From an uncultured Phycisphaerales bacterium (GTDB lineage: Bacteria > Planctomycetota > Phycisphaerae > WQYP01), in the NCBI GenBank assembly GCA_903845195.1, contig CAIMWO010000034.1:1-64000 (forward strand): 64,000 bases of DNA. Reading direction: 5' to 3'. Under the pieces are notes generated by a model, which worked only from the letters and a program-made list of their open reading frames with translations, ran no database searches and was not told the DNA's origin. Position 1 is the first letter of the stretch, and the number at the start of each line of letters is the position of its first letter. The position numbers were made by a program, and so were the translations under genes. Of the stretch, positions 5,539 through 12,583 are shown one piece after another.

Positions 5539-7896
5539 TTATTTTCGCACTTTCTCCCACTGTTTTTCCAAACGGCGCGGCGAGATGGTGAAGGAGGTTC
5601 CGAGTTCCTGGGCGAAGAGGGAGAGGCGGTATTCTTCGAGCATCCAGCGGTAGAGGTCGAGTTCGGGGTCGTCGAGGGCGAGTTTTTGGTGGGCATCGCG
5701 GCGGAGGAGGTATTGGTGCCAGAGGGGGGCGAGCTCGGCCATGTAGTGGGCGTCGCGGTCGAGGGCGGCGCGGCGGCCGGGGGTGTTGATGGCGGGGGAG
5801 GCGGGGGGGGCGCGGAGTTTTTCGAGGCGGATGCGGATGCCGGCGAGGTAGCGAGGGAAATGCTCGAGCCAGGTCCACGGGGTTTTTGTCAGGAACTGCG
5901 GGGGGAGGAGGTAGGCCATCTGGTCGTGGATGTCGGTCAGGGTGGAAGTTGGGAGCTGGAAGTTGGAAGTGGGAAGTTGGTGGGGGGAGGATGGGAGATG
6001 GAAGTTGAGAGTGGGGAGTTTGACATTGGGTCTTCCAACTTCCAACTTCGAACTACCAGCTTCTTCCAATATCAGGCGGATGGCGTGCACTTCGGCGAGG
6101 AGGTTGGCGGCCATGTTGCAGACTGTGTCGGCGGTGTCGAGGAGGCGGATGGCGGCGAGGCGCGAGAGTTCCTGCCAGGCGGCGAGGGTGCGCGGGGGAG
6201 CGGGGGGAGCGGAGTTGAAGGGGGCGAAGAGGGCGCGATCGACGAGGAGGGTGATGAGCTGTTCGCGGAGTTCTTCGGATTTGCCTTTGCCGCCGAGCGA
6301 GATGAAGTGGAGCGACATCTGTTCGAAGTGCGGGAGGTGGTGTGTGATATACTTAAGGTCTTTGCGGAATTCGAGGCGGAAGAGGCGGCGGATGCCGGCG
6401 CGGTGGGATTCGTCGGCGGCTTTGCGGGAGGGGAAGAGGCGGAGGGAGCAGGAGTCTCCCTGGTCGACGAGGGCGGGGAAGGCGGTGATGGTCATCTGGA
6501 AGCGTTGGACAGCGAGGCTGTCGGGGAGGTCGCCGATGGTGCTTTGTTCCCAAGATGTGATGCCGTCGCGGTGGAATTCTTTTTGGTAGATCTGCGCGAA
6601 GGTGCCGGCGGCCTGCGGGGCGAGCTTGCGCTGGATGATGGGCAGGTCGCGGCCGAGGGAGAGGACTTTGCCGCTGTCATCGACGACTTTGAAGTTCATG
6701 CGGAGGTGATCGGGGAGGGCGGTTTCGACGAAGTCGCTGCCGGAGATGGGGGCGCCGGTTTGGCGGGAGAGGAAGGTGGCGAGGGCGTCTCTTAAAGAGG
6801 GGAATTCAGAATTCAGAGTTCGGAATTCAGAATGGGGAGCGGCGGGCTTTTGTGAGGGATGGGGAGATGCGGATGATTCTGAATTCTGAACTCTGAATTC
6901 TGAACTCAGGGCCGCGGCGGCGGCGCGGGACCAGTCGGGGACGGGGACGAAGCTGCGGCGGAGGTTGCCGGGGAGGGCGCGGATGAGGGCGGCGATTTTA
7001 TCTTCGAGCATGCCGGGGACGAGCCATTCGTATTGTTCGGGGTGTAGTTGGGTGAGTGCGGCGAGGGGAACGGTGAGGGTGAGGCCGTCGGTAGGTTCGG
7101 TGGGTTCGAATTTGTACGTGAGGGGGAGGTGGAGATTTCCTTTTTCAATCGTCATGCGGTCGGGGTAATTTTCGGGCGTGATGGGCGGGGCATCGGCGCG
7201 GAGGAGATCCTCCTTGTTCATGTAGAGGATGCGAGGGTTGTCGCGTTCGGCGACGCGGCGCCAGGAGTCAAGCTGGGCGCCGTTGGTGATGGTCTGCGGG
7301 AGGCGGGCGTCGTAGAAGGCGAAGCGGGTGGAGATGTCGGCGAGGAGATTTCGCTGGCGGATCTTGGCTTCGAGGAGTTCGACTTCTTTGACGAGGGCGT
7401 TGTTGAAACGGAAGAAGGGGGCGTCGGTGTGGAGGAGTTCGAGGACGAGGGCGTGGTGGATGAAGAGTTCGCGGGAGAGTTTGGGGTTGATGGGGCCGTA
7501 GTGGACGGGGCGTGCGGCGATGAGCACGAGGCCGTAGAGAGTGACTTTTTCGCTGGCGACGACCGAGGCGGTTTTGGGTTCGTAGCGGGGTTCGGAGTAG
7601 GTGCGCTCGACGAGGTGGGCGGCGGCGCGTTCGATCCACTGGGGCTGAACGGAGGCGTTGATGCGGGCGTAGAGCTTGGTGGTTTCGACGAGTTCGGCGG
7701 ACATGAGCCATTTTGGTTTTTGGGAAAACAGAGCGGAGCCGGGGAAAATGGAGTAGCGGGTGGAGCGTGTGCCGAGATATTCGTAGGTGTCGGACTTGGT
7801 GCCGATGTTGGAGATGAGGCCGGTGAGGAGGGCGCGGTGGATGGCATCATACTTGGGATGGCGCGGGGCGTGACGTTGGGGGAGGTCGAGGGTCAT
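5539..7896 (-). CDS. HrpA C-terminal half encoded alone (helicase domain missing)
   Basis: 785 aa matching only the C-terminal part of DEAH-box helicase HrpA (about 1300 aa in E. coli). It starts near the block HPKYDAIHRALLTGLISNIG, continues through YLGTRSTRYSIFPGSALF, VTLYGLVLIAARPVHYGP and LSRELFIHHALV, and ends in the DUF3418 region (TPWTWLEHFPRYLAGIRIRLEKL). No Walker A, DEAH or motif VI is present, and upstream is an unrelated + strand gene. It nevertheless has an intact long frame and a perfect TATAAT 7 nt before the chosen ATG, so it looks expressed rather than decayed. Two heptamer arrays are inserted in frame (5942-6069 and 6801-6908), encoding LEVGRPNVKLPTLNF- and SEFRVQNSE-like peptides between conserved blocks. 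A split helicase with its motor encoded elsewhere is one possibility. Confidence 0.8.
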   Translation of the reverse strand: MTLDLPQRHAPRHPKYDAIHRALLTGLISNIGTKSDTYEYLGTRSTRYSIFPGSALFSQKPKWLMSAELVETTKLYARINASVQPQWIERAAAHLVERTYSEPRYEPKTASVVASEKVTLYGLVLIAARPVHYGPINPKLSRELFIHHALVLELLHTDAPFFRFNNALVKEVELLEAKIRQRNLLADISTRFAFYDARLPQTITNGAQLDSWRRVAERDNPRILYMNKEDLLRADAPPITPENYPDRMTIEKGNLHLPLTYKFEPTEPTDGLTLTVPLAALTQLHPEQYEWLVPGMLEDKIAALIRALPGNLRRSFVPVPDWSRAAAAALSSEFRVQNSESSASPHPSQKPAAPHSEFRTLNSEFPSLRDALATFLSRQTGAPISGSDFVETALPDHLRMNFKVVDDSGKVLSLGRDLPIIQRKLAPQAAGTFAQIYQKEFHRDGITSWEQSTIGDLPDSLAVQRFQMTITAFPALVDQGDSCSLRLFPSRKAADESHRAGIRRLFRLEFRKDLKYITHHLPHFEQMSLHFISLGGKGKSEELREQLITLLVDRALFAPFNSAPPAPPRTLAAWQELSRLAAIRLLDTADTVCNMAANLLAEVHAIRLILEEAGSSKLEVGRPNVKLPTLNFHLPSSPHQLPTSNFQLPTSTLTDIHDQMAYLLPPQFLTKTPWTWLEHFPRYLAGIRIRLEKLRAPPASPAINTPGRRAALDRDAHYMAELAPLWHQYLLRRDAHQKLALDDPELDLYRWMLEEYRLSLFAQELGTSFTISPRRLEKQWEKVRK
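5942..6069. repeat. In-frame inverted heptamer arrays (GAAGTTG type) in the hrpA-like gene
   Basis: Direct units GAAGTTG, GGAGCTG, GAAGTTG, GAAGTGG and GAAGTTG run to about 6020. An inverted set (TCTTCCAACTTCCAACTTCG) follows at about 6031-6050. The coding frame stays open on the minus strand. Confidence 0.85.
6801..6908. repeat. In-frame inverted heptamer arrays (AATTCAG type) in the hrpA-like gene
   Basis: Units AATTCAG, AATTCAG, AGTTCGG and AATTCAG at 6802-6834 are mirrored by AATTCTG/AACTCTG units at 6875-6908, about 40 bp apart. They encode SEFRTLNSEF and SEFRVQNSES with the frame kept open. The same words occur between genes at 13681-13713 and 22127-22160. Confidence 0.88.
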
Positions 7897-7903
7897 GCAG
7901 GGG

Positions 7904-7909
7904 ATTATA
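7904..7909 (-). promoter_or_regulatory. -10 box of the hrpA-like gene, leaderless geometry
   Basis: Perfect TATAAT on the minus strand, 7 nt before the ATG. The local sequence ATATAATCCCC is shared with the hrpB promoter at 2900, although the two genes are 5 kb apart. Confidence 0.65.
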
Positions 7910-7972
7910 TGTAGGAGCAAGCTGCTATGACCAATGGCCGGGACTGAGTGGTATGATGCACGCGGAGGAAAC

Positions 7973-8515
7973 ATGGAAAAGTGGGTGCGGCGAATCTATC
8001 GCGGGACGGTGTGGTTCTCGCTGGCGCTGGGCATGTTGGCGATGATGCTGTGGGTGCGCAGCTACTTCGCGATGGATGCGTGGAATACTCGCGTGAGTTC
8101 GGTGACGGTGTTCGGTCACTTCTGGAATGAACGGACGATTCTGACGACGAATGGACGTGTTTGGTACGGATGGCAGCATAATGGCGGGTATGCGACATTG
8201 ATCCGCGAGGCCAATCGGACGGATTTTGTGGGGTTTCACTCGTACCCAGTTCAGGGTCAGCCGTTTGAGTTTTGGGGGATGCGGGGAAGGGAATTTGCGG
8301 GATTCCAGTATGCGACCTTCCGAGACATGACGGGTTATGTGCCACAGTATGCGTTCAGTGTGCCGCTGTGGGCGATCCTGGCGGCGGCGGCCATCCTTCC
8401 CGGGATTTGGTTGTGGGGGAAGCGGCGGCGGTATAGCCGGGGGATGTGCGCGGGATGTGGGTACGATTTGCGAGCGTCGCCGGAGCGGTGCCCTGAGTGC
8501 GGCCGACCGGTGTAA
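7973..8515 (+). CDS. Membrane protein with C-terminal GYDLRASPERCPECG zinc ribbon
   Basis: 180 aa. An N-terminal helix (VWFSLALGMLAMMLWV, about residues 12-28), an external-like domain, a second helix (FSVPLWAILAAAAILPGIWLW), then a cytoplasmic-side basic stretch and a Cys4 ribbon CAGCGYDLRASPERCPECG at the extreme C-terminus. This ribbon is typical of Phycisphaerae/Planctomycetes membrane proteins of unknown role. The start was chosen from GGAGG 6 nt upstream. It shares architecture with the first half of the protein at 23278, and its helix-domain-helix plan resembles the shorter proteins at 3638, 4083 and 4849, which lack the ribbon. Confidence 0.8.
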   Translation: MEKWVRRIYRGTVWFSLALGMLAMMLWVRSYFAMDAWNTRVSSVTVFGHFWNERTILTTNGRVWYGWQHNGGYATLIREANRTDFVGFHSYPVQGQPFEFWGMRGREFAGFQYATFRDMTGYVPQYAFSVPLWAILAAAAILPGIWLWGKRRRYSRGMCAGCGYDLRASPERCPECGRPV

Positions 8516-8551
8516 CTTGCGGAGCAGGGCGTGGTCGCGAGGGGTGGCTGG

Positions 8552-9073
8552 CTAATCTGGTTGGGACTGGCTGGCGAGCTTCGGCTTAGTCAGGTCGTGG
8601 CGGAAGAAGAGGAACTTGGCGAGCGCGTCGAGGGAGACGCAGCCGGGGCCGAGGGCGAGGACGATGATGGAGGTGGTGAGGAACCAGAAGGGGGCTTGTC
8701 CGGCGAAGTCCCAGGTTTCGCCATTTTGGAATAGGGGGCCGAGGCTGGCGCGGTGTGCGGTGAGGTAGGCGACGGTCATGTTGATGACGAGTGCGAGAGA
8801 GACCCAGCGGGAGCCGAGGCCGAGAAGAAGGAGGAGTCCGCCGAAGCATTCGACGGTGCCGACGAGGTAGGCGTTGGCGGTGGGGAAAGGGATGCCGAGG
8901 TCGGTGAAGAAGGCGATGGGTTTTTGGATGTCGCCGAGTTTGCCGCGGCCGGTGATGAAGAATTGATAGCCCCAGATGATGCGCATGAGGAGGATGATGA
9001 TGGAATAGACGGCGGGGCGGGCGAATTGCGTGGTGAGCGTGTAGGCTTTGATGAGAAGATTTTTCGGGGACAT
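8552..9073 (-). CDS. DoxX-family membrane protein of the bufferin operon
   Basis: 173 aa with four predicted membrane segments: IIILLMRIIWGYQFF, YLVGTVECFGGLLLLLGLG, LALVINMTVAYL and FWFLTTSIIVLALGP. The segment order, YQFFITGRGKL and the ECFGGLLLLLGLGSR block fit the DoxX/DoxD superfamily. It is the last gene of a minus-strand run whose other members are a DUF2063 protein, a DUF692 enzyme and a Cys-rich precursor; DoxX proteins recur in that setting. It starts 7 nt after the stop codon of the DUF2063 gene, with GAGG close upstream. The inferred role is a membrane or redox partner of the metallophore pathway, not proven. Confidence 0.8.
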   Translation of the reverse strand: MSPKNLLIKAYTLTTQFARPAVYSIIILLMRIIWGYQFFITGRGKLGDIQKPIAFFTDLGIPFPTANAYLVGTVECFGGLLLLLGLGSRWVSLALVINMTVAYLTAHRASLGPLFQNGETWDFAGQAPFWFLTTSIIVLALGPGCVSLDALAKFLFFRHDLTKPKLASQSQPD

Positions 9074-9080
9074 GGGGACC

Positions 9081-10004
9081 TCAGAAAGCGGAGGAATTAC
9101 GCGTTCTTGTCTGGGATAATTTTTTGGGAATGGTTTGTTCGGCGGGGATCAGCCAGCCGAGGGACATCCAAGTTTCGAACCAGTGTTTGACGTGTGCGGG
9201 TGCGGGCATGGGGTGGAGGTTCTCGAAGGCGGCGGCGAGGGATTGGCCGCGGTTCAGGCGTTGGAGGAGCGTGTAGGCGGCGGGGTCGAGGCGTTTGTAG
9301 TAGACGCTGTTGTCGTGGCGGTGGGCGGCAATGAAGAGAGGTTGGGCCTGACGAGTTGGGCGGCGCGGGGCGGGATTGTGCCGGCGAACGGCTTCTTTGG
9401 CGGCGAGCAGGTAATCGTCAATGGCGTAATGCGATTTGATCAGGGAGATGTCCGGCTGCAGGCGGAGGCGGAGTTTTGCGGGGTTGGCCCCGACGAGTTG
9501 ATCGTGAGTGACCGGCGGAAGGGTGGGGCCGTCGAAGGCGATGGCTTGGGCCCATTCAAGGGCGGCGATATCGGTGGCGAGTTCGATGTGCGGGGCGATG
9601 AGTTCGGAGTGGGTTTTCAGAAATCTCAGGAGGAACTGCGGGAGGTTGCGGAGCGTCCAGGATCGCGAGGGGTGGGCTTCGAGGTATTCGACCGAGAGAC
9701 GACTGAATTTGCGCTCGCCGAGGAGGGCGCGGAGGGTGGGAAAATCTTCGCGGAAACAATCGAGGAGACGGAACCAGTAGGTGCGGTTGTAGATTTCGAT
9801 GCGGTCGAGGGAAGTGAGGCGGTTGTTGGGTTTGACGATGGATTCCGCGAGGGTTTTTGTCGGGCAGCTATTGGGGAGGGTTTTCTGGATTCGCGAGCGT
9901 GGGGTAAGACGGCGGAGGACGACGGAGGCGAACATACGCTGGGTATCGGCAAGCGAATGTCGCGGTTTGCGGTGAACAGTGGGCAGTGTGAGGTTGGTGG
10001 TCAT
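9081..10004 (-). CDS. bufC: DUF2063 (BufC/HvfC-type) partner of the MNIO enzyme
   Basis: 307 aa. The N-terminal region (about residues 50-125) has the DUF2063 signature: RLTSLDRIEIYNRTYWFRLLD, then REDFPTLRALLG and YLEAHPSRSWTLRNLPQFL. A second domain follows (about 195-290, VYYKRLDPAAYTLLQRLNRG) like the C-terminal domain of BufC/HvfC proteins. The family acts with DUF692 enzymes as the precursor-binding partner during RiPP modification. It lies 9 nt after bufB with AGGAAA upstream of the ATG, so the two are probably co-translated. Family assignment is firm; substrate is inferred from context. Confidence 0.88.
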   Translation of the reverse strand: MTTNLTLPTVHRKPRHSLADTQRMFASVVLRRLTPRSRIQKTLPNSCPTKTLAESIVKPNNRLTSLDRIEIYNRTYWFRLLDCFREDFPTLRALLGERKFSRLSVEYLEAHPSRSWTLRNLPQFLLRFLKTHSELIAPHIELATDIAALEWAQAIAFDGPTLPPVTHDQLVGANPAKLRLRLQPDISLIKSHYAIDDYLLAAKEAVRRHNPAPRRPTRQAQPLFIAAHRHDNSVYYKRLDPAAYTLLQRLNRGQSLAAAFENLHPMPAPAHVKHWFETWMSLGWLIPAEQTIPKKLSQTRTRNSSAF

Positions 10005-10013
10005 TGAGATTTC

Positions 10014-10877
10014 CTAAGCGGCGGCTTCGATGGGTTTGGCGACATTGATGGCATTGAGGAATTTCGTGGCCTTGAGAGCTTCGGCGTGAACTTCTTCGAA
10101 CGAGGGAATGGAGGCGTCCCATTCGAGGAGCGTGGAAGTGGGGCCACAGAGCTGGATGGCGTGGCCATACATTTTCCAGACGGGGTCGAGCGGGGCATGG
10201 TCGTGGGTGTCGAGGAGATATTTTTCGAACTTGGAATGGCCGGCGATGTGGATCTGGCCGACGCGATGGTGGGGAACGTTGTTGAGGTAATCGTAAGGAT
10301 TGAAGTCATGATTTTTGGAGGAGACGTAGATGTTGTTGACGTCGAGGAGGATGCCGCAGTCGGCGGCTTCGACGACTGCGGAGAGGAATTCCCATTCGGT
10401 CATGGTGGAGTCGTGAAATTCGGCGTAGGAGGAGACGTTTTCAACGCAGATGGGGACTTCGAGGAAATCGCGGACGGCGCGGATGCGGCGGGCGGTGTTT
10501 TTGACGGCTTCCATCGTGTAAGGCATGGGGAGGAGGTCGTGGGTGTAGGTGCCGTCGACGCTGCCCCAGCAGAGGTGGTCGGAGAGGAAGGGCGTCTTTG
10601 TGCGTTTGAGGACGGCCTTGAGGCGGCGGAGGTGATCGAAATTGAGTTTGTCGGTGGAGCCGAAGTAGAGGGAGACGCCGTGCTGGATGACTTTGTATTG
10701 TTCGAGGATCTGGTCGAGGATGGCGAGTGGTCGGCCGCCGTCGACCATGTAGTTTTCGGAAATGATTTCGAACCAATCGACGGTGGGTTTCTTGGAGAGG
10801 ATGTGGTCGTAGTGGGGAATGCGCAGGCCGATGCCGACGCCGAGGTTGGTGTTGCCGTTGAAACGATTGGCGGGCAT
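10014..10877 (-). CDS. bufB: DUF692 multinuclear iron (MNIO) enzyme, BufB type
   Basis: 287 aa, a normal length for DUF692. The conserved metal-ligand blocks of the TIM-barrel MNIO family are visible in order: GIGLRIPHYDHIL, WFEIISENYM, HGVSLYFGS, SDHLCWGS, CVENVSSYAEF, LLDVNNIYV, and HIAGHSKFEKYLLDTHDH. These enzymes oxidatively modify cysteines of ribosomal peptides (MbnB, TglH and bufferin enzymes). The start was set at 10877 by AGGAG 6 nt upstream; longer frames run into repeat DNA. A strong hairpin separates it from bufA. The expected substrate is the Cys-rich precursor encoded just upstream. Confidence 0.93.
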   Translation of the reverse strand: MPANRFNGNTNLGVGIGLRIPHYDHILSKKPTVDWFEIISENYMVDGGRPLAILDQILEQYKVIQHGVSLYFGSTDKLNFDHLRRLKAVLKRTKTPFLSDHLCWGSVDGTYTHDLLPMPYTMEAVKNTARRIRAVRDFLEVPICVENVSSYAEFHDSTMTEWEFLSAVVEAADCGILLDVNNIYVSSKNHDFNPYDYLNNVPHHRVGQIHIAGHSKFEKYLLDTHDHAPLDPVWKMYGHAIQLCGPTSTLLEWDASIPSFEEVHAEALKATKFLNAINVAKPIEAAA

Positions 10878-10892
10878 GGGGTCTCCTGACGA

Positions 10893-10937
10893 GACTACGT
10901 AAACACGAAGACACGAAGAAGACGAAGACCACGAAGT
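10893..10937. repeat. Repeat of ACACGAAG type between bufA and bufB
   Basis: CACGAAGACACGAAGAAGACG with ACCACGAAG: degenerate direct repeats of 8-9 bp, related to arrays at 4566 and 5337. Confidence 0.7.
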
Positions 10938-10952
10938 TTTTTGATTTATGAG

Positions 10953-10990
10953 ACGGCGAAGGGGTGGGATGGTGGCCACCCCTTCGCCGT
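10953..10990 (-). terminator. 15-bp hairpin between bufA and bufB
   Basis: ACGGCGAAGGGGTGG (10953-10967) pairs perfectly with CCACCCCTTCGCCGT (10976-10990) around an 8-nt loop. No T-tract follows on the minus strand, so it is more likely a partial attenuator or an mRNA-end stabiliser than a full terminator. It sits after the precursor gene and before its modifying enzyme. Confidence 0.55.
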
Positions 10991-11037
10991 GACGGTTGGT
11001 CCGCGGCATGTAGGCCGCGGGGATCGGGGTTGCCGCC

Positions 11038-11355
11038 TTAGGCTTTGCAGCCGCCCTGTCCCTTGCAGTCGTTCTTGCCTTTGCAGTCGTGCTTGTCGGT
11101 CTTGCAGCCGCCCTTGCCCTTGCAGTCGTTCTTGCCCTTACAGGAATCCTTGTCGGTGTCGAGGGCTGCGGCGCGTTTGCCGACGAGATCCTTGGCGAGG
11201 TTGGCCTTGGGGGTGGAGGTAGTCTTCACCGCGGCAATGCCAGCGGTTGGGGAGGCGGTGGTTTCGGCGCGGGCCAGCGATACACCGGCCATAAGGCCGG
11301 TCATAGCGGCGGCGGCGACAACCACGGACGAGGTAGCGATTCGTTTGGACTTCAC
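11038..11355 (-). CDS. bufA: Bufferin-type metallophore precursor peptide
   Basis: 105 aa. An N-terminal signal peptide (KSKRIATSS then VVVAAAAMTGLMAGVSLARA, likely cut after residue 30), a spacer, and a C-terminal core with six cysteines (72, 78, 84, 91, 97, 103) arranged as two near-identical 19-residue repeats of DxxCKGKNDCKGxGGCK. This matches BufA-like precursors, RiPPs exported to the periplasm after cysteine modification and thought to bind copper or other metals. The start is GTG, supported by AAGGAG 6 nt upstream. First gene of the bufA-B-C-doxX run. The regular CX5CX5CX6CX5CX5C spacing differs from other bufferin cores I remember, so it may be a distinct subtype. Confidence 0.88.
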   Translation of the reverse strand: MKSKRIATSSVVVAAAAMTGLMAGVSLARAETTASPTAGIAAVKTTSTPKANLAKDLVGKRAAALDTDKDSCKGKNDCKGKGGCKTDKHDCKGKNDCKGQGGCKA

Positions 11356-11507
11356 GGGTAACTCCTTTTCCTGGAAACCTAACTTTCCGGGCCACGCTCT
11401 TGGATGCCGGTCGACGCGACCGGCTCTCGGCCCAGGGTATGGACGGTTCGTTTGGCGATAGGGAAATGGCATTGGCGGGTCGGCATGGTTTGGTTCACCG
11501 GTACCGT

Positions 11508-11513
11508 GTTATA
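11508..11513 (-). promoter_or_regulatory. Possible -10 box for the buf operon
   Basis: TATAAC on the minus strand in the context CTGTATAACAC, about 150 nt upstream of the bufA GTG. No convincing -35 was seen. The intervening leader contains a small hairpin (GCCGGTCGACGCGACCGGC, about 11406-11424). Confidence 0.35.
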
Positions 11514-11714
11514 CAGATCGCCCACTACGAGATGATGTAATTGCCCCAAGCGTTACTGTCGATTGTAGGCAGTGGTGGTGGTGCAAAGGCAAGTGGAAAA
11601 ACGAGATGTTAGAGAGGTAGTGGCGGAGAGATTTAGTCGACTAGATGATCGGAAATTCCAAGGATCGAAGCAGGAAGGATTTGCAGAGACTTGGCCGGGG
11701 AACGCAGGTCGGCG

Positions 11715-12176
11715 ATGATGCAGGGCATGGGAGTCTTCGGGCTGATATTGTTGATTGTGGCGTTGATCGCGGCGGTGGCGATCGTGGTCGTCGGCGGCAT
11801 TGCGCTGGTGGTGCTGGTCGTGCTGGTGCTATGGGGGATTTTGTCGACTTCAATTTTTGTGGCGATTTCGAAACGGTCGGTGGGGGCGGGGTTTCGCACG
11901 ATGCTGACGCTGTTGGGAGCCGCGGTGACGGCGCCGCTGGCGGCGGGAGGGACGTGGCTGACGCTGAATCTGATGAACGATCTGCAGAACGAAGTATGGG
12001 GAACGCTGGCTGGAGCGCTGGCGGGATTGTTGGTCGGAGCGCTGGCGGGGTATGGCCTAGCGGTGTTCATTCAGCGGACGGCGCAGCGCATGGCGGCTTG
12101 GGTGAATGAACGGGTGACAAGAACGAAACATGTCGAAGCGAAAGTACGGGTTCCGCAGAGCCAGGAGCGTGATTGA
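11715..12176 (+). CDS. Hydrophobic membrane protein of unknown function
   Basis: 153 aa starting MMQGMGVFG. A long hydrophobic N-terminal region (about residues 5-43, LILLIVALIAAVAIVVVGG then IALVVLVVLVLWGIL) followed by ISKRSVGAGFRTMLTLLGAAVTAPLAAGG, a third stretch GTLAGALAGLLVGALAGYGL, and a cytoplasmic basic C-terminus (RTAQRMAAWVNERVTRTK). Three to four helices are likely. The stop codon overlaps the start of the MazG-like gene (TGATG), so the two form an operon. The start choice between adjacent ATGs is arbitrary. No family recognised. Confidence 0.7.
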   Translation: MMQGMGVFGLILLIVALIAAVAIVVVGGIALVVLVVLVLWGILSTSIFVAISKRSVGAGFRTMLTLLGAAVTAPLAAGGTWLTLNLMNDLQNEVWGTLAGALAGLLVGALAGYGLAVFIQRTAQRMAAWVNERVTRTKHVEAKVRVPQSQERD

Positions 12177-12547
12177 TGCATTCCGATCAGAAAATGACGA
12201 TTCATGATCTGCGGCAGCTTATGCGGGAGTTTGTGGCGGAACGGCAATGGGGCAAGTATCACAATCCGCGGAACCTGGCGGCGAGCGTGAGCGTGGAGGC
12301 AGGGGAGCTGCTGGAGCTGTTTCAGTGGGCGGACAATGAGGCGTCGGTGGAGCGGTTGAAGGCGGATCCGGCATTCAAGAAGGCGTGCGGGGAGGAGTTG
12401 GCGGATGTGCTGATGTACTTGATGTCGCTGGCCAATGCGATGGAGATCGATGTGGCAGCGACGGTGCATGCGAAGATGGCGAAAAATCGGAAGAAGTATC
12501 CGGCGGAGCAGTTCAAGGGGCACTATCAGCGGCCGTTGCCGGAGTAA
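12176..12547 (+). CDS. MazG-like nucleotide pyrophosphohydrolase
   Basis: 123 aa, single-domain all-alpha NTP pyrophosphatase of the RS21-C6/MazG-like group. The metal-binding motif pair is visible: EAGELLELFQW and EELADVLMYL, i.e. ExxE followed by ExxD. Enzymes of this type hydrolyse non-canonical or excess dNTPs to monophosphates. The ATG at 12176 is coupled to the upstream stop codon (TGATG), with AGGAG about 8 nt before it. The upstream hydrophobic protein has no known connection with nucleotide cleanup. Confidence 0.88.
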   Translation: MHSDQKMTIHDLRQLMREFVAERQWGKYHNPRNLAASVSVEAGELLELFQWADNEASVERLKADPAFKKACGEELADVLMYLMSLANAMEIDVAATVHAKMAKNRKKYPAEQFKGHYQRPLPE

Positions 12548-12570
12548 TAGGCAATTGGCGAATCTCGTTG

Positions 12571-12576
12571 TACACT
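12571..12576 (+). promoter_or_regulatory. -10 box of purM, leaderless geometry
   Basis: TACACT with exactly 7 nt to the purM ATG and no Shine-Dalgarno between. Confidence 0.5.
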
Positions 12577-12583
12577 TTCCGTC

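Noticed and set aside
8552..11355. Methanobactin cluster
   Set aside because: The DUF692 enzyme recalls MbnB, but the precursor has a Sec-type signal peptide and repeated CKGKNDC motifs and there is no MbnC or MbnT/MbnP type gene. It fits bufferin-type clusters.
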